Part shown: in pieces, positions 55,101-64,000 of the stretch
Layout: the number at the start of each line of letters is the position of its first letter
Numbering within the stretch: the first letter of the stretch is position 1
NCBI RefSeq assembly: GCF_004011695.2
Contig: NC_082409.1
Coordinates: 2,294,001-2,358,000 of the forward strand
DNA: 64,000 nt
Origin: Ascochyta rabiei
Taxonomy: Eukaryota > Ascomycota > Dothideomycetes > Pleosporales > Didymellaceae
Direction: 5' to 3'
Notes under the pieces: generated by a model
Database searches by the model: none
What the model was told of the DNA's origin: nothing
What the model saw: the letters and a program-made list of their open reading frames with translations, nothing else
Position numbers and translations under genes: made by a program

Positions 55101-57060
55101 AACTGTGCAGACAGGAGAACACAGATAGGCTAGTGTACTTACAGTTCTATAATACTATTAAGTAACTATTTAACATGTCTAAAGTACGTGTTTAACAACT
55201 AGGCAGTAGAGAACCTAGCGCTTAATCCTAGCTACGTCTGCTTACTGCAGCAGTAGGGTAGCAGTGTCTTATTTAATAAGAAGACCTGTATTACTTTGTA
55301 TGTGCACAGTAAGAGGCGTACAGCTATTAATATCTAAGACAGCTAGCAGCAGTTATATAGGACACGTAAGGAGTATTATATATCCTTAGCTATAATAGAC
55401 AAGATGTGTAACCTATAGGAGGAGTAGGACTATAAAGGCAAGGACAATACTAATAACGCTCTATTACTGCTTCTACACTACGTTGTCCCCTTATAGGAGC
55501 TGTTTAGGTTTATCTGCGCGTAGATAAATAAGTACTACATGCTGTTTAAGCACACGTTTGCTAACACAGGCAAGAACGTCTTGCTATAGGAGATAATTGT
55601 AATAGTTATTACGCTGCAGGCGCTGCAGTTCTGCTATAGCAGCAATATGCTAGCAAAGGAATTACTGCTGTTTAAGGACTACTAGGAGCAAACGTGTAGG
55701 GTAGATATTATAGTAAGAGAAGGGCTAAGAATGCAGTAGACTATAGCTAGCTACAGCCTTAGATAGTTCCTGCTAAAGTTTAACTAGGCGTCTAGGTAAG
55801 TTGCCTAGCTGTATAGTAATAATATACTTATAGGTAACTTACTAATACACACTAAGTATAAGCGTAGGTAGAAGGCTATAAAGGACCTTAGCAACGTGTA
55901 CACCTACTTCTACTAGGCAACTAGGTAGTTTACGCAGTACTAGGTAAGGGAGAACCCCCTATTACTTATAAGGTGGATAGAGTACCTCTTTACCCTTAAC
56001 CTTAAGCAGTTTAACACTAATATGTAGTTAGTAATGCTAGCGTTGCATAAGACACACCTAGAGCTGTTGTAAGCTACCCTAGAGTAGGATAGCTGTATAC
56101 TGTTCTGCTACTGTAGTATACATAGCATGTTCCTTAAGGACAGTATAAGAGCACTACTATACCTAGTTACTAGTAACAAGATGCGTATTACAAAGGTGGC
56201 TATACTGCTAGAATTCCTCTTCCTTAAGGACAACAGGGAGCGTAAGGTGTAGGGGAGCCTGCTGTACCACATTGTACTGCAGCAGAGCTTTAAGTTTATT
56301 AAGAGTTAGCTTAGCTACTAAAGAGTAAGCAAGTGGCTAGATAGCTACTTCTACCTTGTCCGCCTGACGCACTAGATCCTGCCCTACCCCTTAAGCAACG
56401 CGTTAATACAGTCTACTAAGAAGAACACTGCTAGAAGACAGACTAGGCAGATAATGTAGTTCTTGTCTGTCTTTGCCTACCCTATATATGTACAGAAGTA
56501 GTGCAGGAGGGTGCATAGGAAGTAACTAGTGCCTAGGGCGCTGTTACTAAAGGAGCCTTTGCTGCCTACGCAGCTGTCTACTATAGTCTACAGGCTTGTC
56601 TACAGAGCGTACAAAGTAGCAAGGAGAGGTACTATTACTAACTTATAGGACGCAGCAACGCTAATTAAGCAATGCAGAAACGTAGGGGTAATAATACTAG
56701 GCTAGGACAATAGTAAGGACTACTAGGTTACAGGCTAGGTTAGTAAGAGCAAGATGCTAAACTTAGCTGTGTAGGAGGAGCACACCCCTTCTACACTGTT
56801 AATGCGCGCTAGGATATAGGGCTTAGGTTTAGACAAACTAGATGCGCTAATAGTTATGTTTACGTAGAAGTAAGGCACTATAGTAAAGAGAGGAGAGGTA
56901 GGCGCTAGAGCGGTTGCAGCTGCGAGCTTAGTAAGGTTAACACTGTTAGGGCAGTTACTGTTAATACTAGACATCTTTAGAGGGGTACAGCTGTAATGCA
57001 GCAATAGCGGCAGTATGTACTAGCTATCTAGGAGTACTTAAGGCTAGTAGAAACAGTCCT
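52141..57060 (+). pseudogene. Very long repeat-associated fungal ORF, function unknown, RIP-degraded
   Basis: A plus-strand frame stays coherent over kilobases when TAG/TAA are read as mutated codons. The upstream part (about 52500-53880) includes LANKISNMQPIVSKKLRVLL and RPRQVRLTQKANASTLN. The best part starts at 53891 (open to 54217) with FNIDSVYYFSSSLAF, then AYTTLNLDANIHFSLTVRAY, LHKILHYCFSAVVGS, VFFPKL, GATLFVNAKNTKLAY and KCCCLELYTRM. After a frame shift near 55185 it continues with ENLALNPSYVCLLQQ, HSKRRTAIN, LTH.ILPYPLSNALIQSTKK and LGLDKLDALIVMF. From memory this resembles very long hypothetical proteins repeated in many ascomycete genomes, whose role I do not know. I see no RT, transposase or helicase motif. 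Confidence 0.6.
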
Positions 57061-57179
57061 TACCCTATAGGTTTTTACAAATAAAACTTTAGCGTATGCT
57101 TAGGCTACGTAGCTAGTTCCTCTGCTTTTTAAAAGCTTATTTCCCTACCCTAGTAACTTCCTGGAATTTAATACAACCT

Positions 57180-57470
57180 GTACTGAAATACCTTACAGAA
57201 GCGTTGTAACCTACTAAAGCATTGTAACATACTAAAACACTACAATTTACTAAATTACTGCAACTTACTGTATTACGTCTTACTAAAGCGCTATAACTTA
57301 CTATGTTGCGTCTTACTAAAGCGCTGCAACTTACAGTAACTTACTGCGTTACAACATACTAAATTACTGCAACTTACTGTGTTACAACTTACTAATGTGC
57401 TGTAACTTACTAAAGCTTTGTAACTTACTATGTTGCTACCTACTTAAGCGTTGTAAATTACAAAATGCAG
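57180..57470 (+). repeat. Degenerate short tandem repeats
   Basis: Imperfect repeats of about 17-19 bp around CTTACTAAAGCGCTGTAA and GCAACTTACTGTGTTACAAC, directly downstream of the long ORF. No coding pattern. Confidence 0.75.
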
Positions 57471-58129
57471 AGTAGACACCTGCCTAACTAACGCAACACA
57501 GCGCACCTTAACTACCTAAGGATACACATTAGGATAGTAACAATCCTAATATTAAATAAGAGGCGTACTAATTCCTATTACTACAGACCTAATACGTAGC
57601 TAGGTTAAACAGCTTAAGTAACTACATCTAGCGCAACTACATCTAGCGCAACTACATCTAGCGCAGCAGCATAGCTGTAGTAGAGGTCTAACTAGGCATA
57701 CTAGTTAATAGCTGCTACGCGCTATTGTCTGTATTACTATCTTCTATATTACTGTTGTCTGTACTGCTCCTAGTGATTATACGAACAAAGACAGTGTATT
57801 TGTTCACTTTGCCTATGTAAATTTTAGCGTGAGCACAGACACTTAACTGTATTTGTTTGCTTTTTAAGCGTGAATTTATTTGCTGTTCCTAAAGTTAAAT
57901 ATTGCTGTAACGCTTGCAGAACGTGTAGAAAGTGCGTTCTAATTATATGTTGAATTTGTAGAAGAATTAAGTATACAGTATATAAGCAGAATATAGTAGA
58001 TGTTTTAATATTAATGTTTCTAATATTATAGGGCAGTATTAATAAGGTATATAGCATAATGTTTAGAGTTAAGCGTAGGTAACATCTACTCTACAGGATG
58101 GAACAATTTAAGTAAAGTTAGCTAATGTA
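57471..58129. other. AT-rich intergenic sequence
   Basis: No gene recognised. It contains three 15-bp tandem copies of AACTACATCTAGCGC (57620-57664). The minus frame at 57824-58057 is low-complexity, Ile/Leu-rich and unlikely to be real. Confidence 0.5.
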
Positions 58130-58800
58130 ACCGCAGAGCTAGTGTAGGACTCTTTAGCAAAGCATAACTTTACTCTCTAATACTGTTGTTAATGCTGTTG
58201 TTAGTTTTGTTATCTTTGCTGTCTTAAATCTCTTTAACCTCGTAGATGGTTGCTAGCGCCTCTGCCTTAATGCTTAGCGTCTTCTTCTCGTTAATAGGCC
58301 TGCCAGCAATTCCCTCTAGCCCTAACCAGCTTTTAAGTGCCTTGCTAGCTGCACAAATGTCTAGACACTCCTTCTTAAGTAGCTTAATCTAGACATACAG
58401 CTAGCCTACACAAAGGGTGCGTTCTATCTAGCAATTTATAATCTTATTATGTGGTATTAGGGTTAGAATGCCCTAGCCTAGCTCCTAACTAATAGAGTAC
58501 TAGCGCATGGCTTGGCCTAACCATCGTCTAAATACCTGCTTATCCTTCTTAGTAGCGTTAGGACTAACTAACTCTACTAGCGCTGCAACCGCCTCTGTGC
58601 AGATTTGTCCCTTTCTGTATTAATTTTGCGTCCTGTTATTGCTAGATACAAGGTTGTTATGCTAGATCTGCGCTATCTTATTAGAGTATGCTTAACCTAG
58701 GAGAGCTAACGCCTATTAAGACTTAATATAGACAGCTACTAGCTCTACTTTATAACATATACACATGTTCTAGGCAAAGTAGAAATCCCTGTCAGCATTG
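58130..58800 (-). pseudogene. Partial ORF of unknown function next to the Gypsy LTR
   Basis: A minus-strand frame with Gln-codon stops reads RRWLGQAMR, GILTLIPHNKIINC, IERTLCVG, IKLLKKECLDICAASKALKS and GRPINEKKTLSIKAEALATI. The Lys/Glu-rich C-terminal end (DSKDNKTNN) stops near 58130. No family recognised. Both ends are unclear; the Gypsy LTR begins just to its right, and it may be a fragment of a larger repeat protein. Confidence 0.45.
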
Positions 58801-58836
58801 TTGCGCACACTTAGCAGCTGTAAGCACTTAGCTCCT

Positions 58837-59147
58837 TGTTACGATCCTGTGCCAGGGCACAGCACAAACATAAGTACCAGCCAACCAAGACCCCTAACTC
58901 CGCTCTAAAGGAACAAACAGTAGAGAAGGACAGAACAGATAGGGATGTCACGTGACTGCTCGTCAACGAGCATGACACACGTGACTGCTCGTTAACGAGC
59001 ATGGTACGATACGCTTGTCTACAAGCACCCTTATATATTTTATTAGACTAACTCTAGTTACTTATTAACAAGCACTGTATCTCCTAAGTATATAGTTAGT
59101 AGGAACACAACCCTTATAGTTTGTGTTTAACCTTATTAATTAAGTTT
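58837..59147 (+). repeat. 5' LTR of Gypsy element I
   Basis: Starts TGTTACGATCCTGTGCC. The right end is uncertain (near 59105-59147) because the other copies extend into the leader. It contains two perfect palindromes, TGCTCGTCAACGAGCA-type (58957-58972) and TGCTCGTTAACGAGCA (58986-59001), spaced 29 bp and each preceded by CGTGAC. Related copies: 232-545 (inverted) and, more distantly, 17030-17514. Confidence 0.75.
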
Positions 59148-59340
59148 GTCTTTAGAATCTTAACCTGCTCTTAAACTAGACAGTCTACTCTGTACTATTT
59201 ATTGCACCCTATCTTTATAAGCTTTGCTTAGTTAATAACCCTTACTAATCTAGTAACCGTACTTATCCCTAAGAACTAATAGAATTAGTGCTTACAGTCT
59301 TTAACTAAAGTACAACTTTAACATTTTAAACACCCCTAAG
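59148..59340 (+). other. Gypsy I leader
   Basis: Untranslated region between LTR and gag; shares blocks with 17030-17190 on the minus strand. No ORF. Confidence 0.55.
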
Positions 59341-61277
59341 ATAAGTACCTCTACAGGATCCCGTGCTACCCCTAGCAGCTCCAACATAGACGTTAACGTA
59401 GACCTACCAGTCTACACTTTAGGCATAAACGTTAACAACCCCAACCTTTACTACAGAGACCGCAGCAAGCTTAATAACTAGCTTATTTAATGGGACCTCT
59501 TCTTTACCTTCTAAGGCGAGAAGGTTCCTAAGATTAAACAAGTTGTCCTTGCAGCCAGCTACATGCGTGGCAAGGCGTTTTCCTGGATTAAGCCCTTTAT
59601 ACAGCAGTACCAAGCTAGCAAAGCCCTAGACAACGTAGACGTATAGATAAGAGACTTTAACCTATTTAAAGAAAAGATTAAGCCAATCTTTAGAGTCTCT
59701 AACGAACCACACATTGCCTGCTGCAACATTTAGAAGATTAAGCAGGACAAGTCAGCCGCTGACTACGCCGCGGAGTTTCAGCAGCTCGCTGCTAACACTG
59801 ACTGGGACAATACCGCTCTAATCACTATGTTCTAACAGGGATTAAAGCCTAAGGTTAAGGAGGAACTTATGCGCACCAGCGCGAGTACTAAAACCCTTAA
59901 CAAGCTTATTAATACCGCTATTAACATTAATGTACGCCTCTACGAACTTCAGCAGGAACTTTAAGACAATCCTAGAGCACGCACTACCGTTATTGCTACC
60001 AACCAACCGCCACTAAGGAACCAATGGCGCAACAACCTAAACTGAGGACAACAAGGAGGCCGCAATCAGCCAAACACCAGTTGTTGCATCTACAGCAATA
60101 CACAGAGTGGATACTACAGGCTAGAAGCAATGGACCTCTTAAACCTTAACAAAGGACCACCTAAGCGATGGAACGAGAAGCCTAGAGGGGGCAAGCAACC
60201 AGGAGGCAGCAAGGACTGCTACAACTGTGGCAAACCAGGCCACTTTGCCAGGGACTGCTGGATAAACAAGGTTCACCGCTAGTTAAATGTACTTACCTGT
60301 GATTATAACAACACAGAAGCTAGTAAATAGGAAATTCTTACTAATAACATTGGACGACTGCTAGAAGACCCAGAGTCTGGTTTAGAGGACAATGACGACT
60401 GCATTGTACCTCCGATTTGTGTGGCAACACCTTACCAGGACGCCCAGGCAGGCAAGGAAACAGAAGACTACCAGCGCAAAATGGACAATCTACTAGACGC
60501 TCCAGAACAAGGATTCAGCAGTACCAACACAAAGAAGGCACAAAAAGAAGAACGCTTGGCTAGACGACGCTAGAAGCGCGAAGACGAAGAAGCCTATCGC
60601 CAGATGTGTCAGGAACTCGTCAGCCCCATAGTAGGACCGCCGACCGGAGAGTTCACACCAGAACTCCAAGAACTCGTCCATCAATTTAGGAAAGAAATCA
60701 ACGACAGAGAACAGTTCGCTAACAACCTGGAAGAAGCTGAAGACCAGCTTTAGTGTAAGCGAGAGACATAGCTCAGCCTAGAACGTATGCAGAAGCAAAA
60801 AGAAGAGCTACTGCCAATTAGCCTACAACCACAGTACATCCTAGACTACTGAAACCTAAAACATGGCAACCTTACGTGGACAGCATGCACTAAAGACAGA
60901 TGCAGGATCTACTACAACAAGAAGCTCAGTGCGGGATGGTTCCTAGCACGACAAGGCCTCTGTCGCAACCAATAGTACTAGTGCCACAACAACCTATGTG
61001 AACTTCATCTTATTAACAAGCGCCAGAAAGTACACTTTCCTGGCACAGATAACCCACAGGCCACGATACAAATACAGCTAGTAGTTAACAGGAGTTGCTA
61101 CAACGCACACTGGCAGAACTGCCTTAACGCGGAATGCAGGAAGCACCGCAGCACTAAGGAATTCGAAGGGTTCGGTAATAAGGGGACTTTTTTAGGCCAG
61201 CGCCTATAAGCCCTAGGGATTGATCCATTAATAGTATCAGGAACAATCACCTTATTAAGCTACCCATCAAACTAAAT
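59341..61277 (+). pseudogene. Gag of Gypsy element I
   Basis: Reads from an ATA (59341, probably a mutated ATG) in one frame for about 640 codons. Capsid-type region: VPKIKQVVLAASYMRGKAFS, WIKPFIQQY, KPIFRVSNEPH, AEFQQLAANTDWDN, KVKEELMRTSAS. A perfect zinc knuckle CYNCGKPGHFARDC is at 60217-60258. A charged, coiled C-terminal region follows (KKAQKEERLARRR, REQFANNLEEAEDQL) and then a Cys/His-containing tail (CRIYYNKKLSAGWFLARQGL, CELHLINKRQKVHFPG). About a dozen in-frame stops. This tail after the knuckle is longer than in simple Gypsy gags. Pol lies in the -1 frame relative to gag. Confidence 0.85.
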
Positions 61278-64000
61278 AGGAAAGCCATGACGGCACTCTT
61301 AGACTTAGGAGCACAAGCAAGTTACATATCCTAAACAGCAATGTAGCAAGCCAGACTCAGATTATATCGCAAGGAACATACTTACTCGCTCTAGGTAGCC
61401 AATAGAGAAGCAATGCTGGACGAACCGCTTATCGCGTTCGAAGTGATAGCGGCCCCCTTACAGATACAGGGGCATTACAAGGAAATAAACCTAGACGTCT
61501 TTGCAAAGGCCACGCACAACGTCATACTAGGACTTCCTTGGTTACAAAAGCACAACCTACAGATAGATTGGGCACAAGAAAGACTTTTGTTAGAAGGATG
61601 TAAATGCGGCACTAATGCATCCACGCCTACGCAGCGCACGCAGCAGCTGGTAGATAAGAAGAAGATCAATAACATCTCTTCAACACATAAGACGCGCCAA
61701 GATAGAGCGGTCAACTCTGCAGATACCAGACGCCTCATGGATCACAAAGTAAGAGTTAAGGAGAAAAAAAGTGCACCTCCTGCCATCCCTAACGTTTACC
61801 AACAATACGCAGCGATGTTTAAAGAAGAACTTACAGCAAAAGCCCTGCCAAAGCACAAACCCTAGGATTACAAGATCAAGCTCTAGGAAGGAAAGACACC
61901 GACTTTCGAAAGGCTATACCAGTTATTAGAAAAGGAACTTAAAGTACTCTAGGAGTACATTGCCAAGAACCTTAAGAAGGGATTTATTAGAAGATCAGAA
62001 TTACCTGCAGGGTACCTAATCATGTTCGTTCCTAAGAAGGATAGCAAACTACGACCTTGCATCAACTTTAGGAAGCTCAATAAAATCACCATTAAGAACC
62101 GCTACCCGCTCCCAAACATCACAGAGTTGCAGGACCGGCTAGCAGGAGCTCAGTACTTCACAGCGTTAGACCTACAAGGCGCGTACAACCTCATACGCAT
62201 AAAGGAAGGAGAAGAATAGAAAACGGCATTCAGGACGCGATATGGACTCTACAAGTACCTAGTCATGCCGTTCAGTCTAACAAACGCACCAGCAACGTGC
62301 CAGGAGTTAATTAACAACGTCCTAAGAGCACATCTCAACAGAACTGTAGTGGCGTACCTAGACGATATCCTAGTGTATTTAAGGACACTAGAAGAGCACA
62401 CGCAACACGTTACAGAAGTGCTAGAATGCCTAAAGCAGGCAGACCTACAACTTAAACCCAAAAAGTGCAAATAGCACAGAGAGGAAGTCGAATTCCTAGG
62501 GTACATTGTAGGGCGACATAGAGTCAAGATCAGTCCAACAAAAGTAGAAGTGGTCAAAACCTGGCAGACGCCAAAAACGGTCAAACAGATCCAGGAATTC
62601 CTAGGATTTGTCAACTTTAACCGACGCTTTATTAAGGATTACTCTAAGATCGCAATCCTGCTGACAAAGCTCACGCGGAAGGATACACCATTTAAGTGGG
62701 GAAAAGAACAAGACAATACGTTTAAGGCACTTAAGCAAGCCTGTATCGTACCTCCTACGTTAATTACGTTTTGCAGTGGCAAACTAATGCGCATGGAGAC
62801 TAACGCCTCAGATCTCGCATTAGGCGCATGTATCACGCAAGAAAAGGATAGACTATAGCACCCTATCACATACTACTCACGCAAGTTCTTAGGACCAGAG
62901 GAACGCTACAATGTGCACAACAAAGAATTACTTGTAATTGTATCAGCCCTAGAACATTAGCAACCATACGCAGAAAGTTGCTTAGAACTTACCATCTACA
63001 CTAACCACAAGAACCTGGTATACTTCACCACAAGTAAAGTCTTAAATCAACGCCAAGTACGTTAGTCTGAGATGCTTAGATAATACAAATTCAGAATAGT
63101 ATACACCCTAGGAAAAGACAATAGTAGAGCCAATGCACTCAGTCAACAACACAACCTTGCTGGAGAAAAAACAATTAACCAGTTCGCGGTATTAGGAATC
63201 AACAACGATGGATCGCTAGGACCATCGCAGCAGCTCAACAACATAATGCGGATCGAAATCGACCAGCGCATCACATCAGATGTACCAGAAGAACTTCAGG
63301 ACAAAGTTATAGCTAATTACCACAATAACCTGCTACATAGACACCCTGGAATTACACACACAATAGAACTTATTAAACAACACTACAAGTTCAGCAATAT
63401 AAAGGACAAGGTCACTAAATACATAAAAAACTGTGTAGACTGCCAGCAAAACAAACATAGCACACACGCAAAATACAGAGAAATACAGGCAATAGAGCCG
63501 CCAACAGCACTATAGACAAACATCACAATAGATTTCGTCACTTAGCTGCCTATCTCTAGAGACCCTGTCACTAGATACGGCTACGACTTAATCTTTGTTA
63601 TAGTCGACAGATTCACCAAGTACGCTAAAATGATACCTTTTTAACATAATTACACTGCAGAGCAGCTTGCACAAGTGTTTCTAGATTAACACATAAGGCA
63701 TAACAGCATACCAGAATTAATCATCAGCGACTAAGACAAGCTCTTCACGTTAAATTACTGGACCACGCTCTTGGCAGCTATTGGTACCAAGAGGAAACTC
63801 TCGACAGCCTATTATCCACAGACGGATGGACAGACTAAAAGAACAAATCAGACCATAGAAACCTACCTAAGGATATACAGCAACCAGCAGCAAGACAACT
63901 AGGTCGCGCTGTTACCTATAGCACAGATTGCTTACAACAACAAATTGTCTAAAGCAACAGGAGAATTACCATTCTTCCTGAACCACGGGATGCACCTAAA
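61224..64000 (+). pseudogene. Pol of Gypsy element I (protease, RT, RNase H, integrase), cut by window end
   Basis: Overlaps the gag end in the -1 frame. The protease has ALLDLGAQASYIS (catalytic D-S-G now D-L-G) and NVILGLPWLQKHNLQIDW. RT: FVPKKDSKLRPCINFRKLN, YFTALDLQGAYNLIRI, MPFSLTNAPATCQ and an intact VAYLDDILVYL (62353-62385). FLGFVNFNRRFI precedes RNase H (LMRMETNASDLALGA, where the usual D is N). Integrase: HHCC region HRHPGITHTIELIK.. NCVDCQQNK (63340-63450), core ITIDFVT and LIISD, then YYPQTDGQTKRTNQTIE, in which the catalytic Glu of DGQTE is Lys. Scattered TAG/TAA at former Gln/Trp codons kill it, but far fewer than in the other retroelements here, so it is the youngest copy or the least RIP-affected. 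Confidence 0.9.

Noticed and set aside
57824..58057. 77-residue minus-strand ORF
   Set aside because: Low-complexity Ile/Leu-rich frame in AT-rich spacer without motif or homologous copy in the window.
60493..60684. 63-residue minus-strand ORF with hydrophobic segment
   Set aside because: Complement of the charged coiled region of gag.
61475..61738. 87-residue minus-strand ORF
   Set aside because: Antisense to the protease region of Gypsy I; likewise 62249-62614 and 62639-62869 are antisense to RT.
1..64000. tRNA, rRNA or Starship-type tyrosine recombinase gene
   Set aside because: I looked for the cloverleaf boxes, rRNA-like segments and a DUF3435-like recombinase and saw no convincing case, though a covariance or profile search was not possible.

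Overview
This window looks like a repeat-rich, AT-biased block from a filamentous ascomycete (Pezizomycotina, plausibly a dothideomycete; I cannot name the species). Three signs support this: short GT-AG introns with CTAAY branch sites in the host-type genes; Fot1/pogo-like TA-inserting transposons; and pervasive C-to-T and G-to-A change, mostly CpA to TpA, that turns CAA/CAG codons into stops. That last pattern is the signature of repeat-induced point mutation (RIP). Almost nothing here is an intact gene. Most of the window is dead transposons, many nested in one another.

Layout. 232-545 is an LTR fragment of the retroelement that reappears at the right edge. 1298-5407 is the only sizeable island of host-type sequence: a broken cytochrome P450 (+) tail to tail with a broken fungal transcription factor (-), probably the remains of a secondary-metabolite-type locus. 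5590-11075 holds two tandem Fot1/pogo-like elements (A1, A2). A2 is split by a 434-bp MITE and a second pogo-like element (B1) with related ends. 11740-15215 is a Ty3/Gypsy relic. 15230-17514 is an odd LTR-flanked segment carrying a dioxygenase-like ORF. 17557-24622 is a Copia element (-) split by pogo element B2. 24623-33483 is a Gypsy element (-) whose gag start is interrupted by a complete Copia element (27555-32749, perfect 5-bp target duplication).

33484-36936 is a less mutated pocket. It has two copies of a 202-bp solo LTR (one carrying a 221-bp MITE whose empty site is preserved in the other copy), a 20-bp minisatellite of about 30 units, a solo Copia LTR, and a small secreted-protein gene (35760-36309) with its own TATA box, pyrimidine-rich leader and one intron but a reading-frame break. 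36937-42880 is a Copia relic split by a second copy of the same family in the opposite orientation. 42881-49090 holds fragments of a LINE ORF1, a Gypsy gag-protease region and a truncated Copia. 49255-52140 is a complex satellite: a 186-bp repeat, then a 54-bp repeat derived from part of it, with a 398-bp higher-order duplication. 52140-57060 is one very long decayed ORF of a repeat-associated fungal protein of unknown function. 58837-64000 is the 5' LTR, gag and most of pol of a younger, less mutated Ty3/Gypsy element that runs off the window.

Functionally, the transposons supply the structure. The host-type genes (P450, regulator, small secreted protein) are all damaged, in a compartment of the kind where fungal accessory and effector genes are often found and lost.
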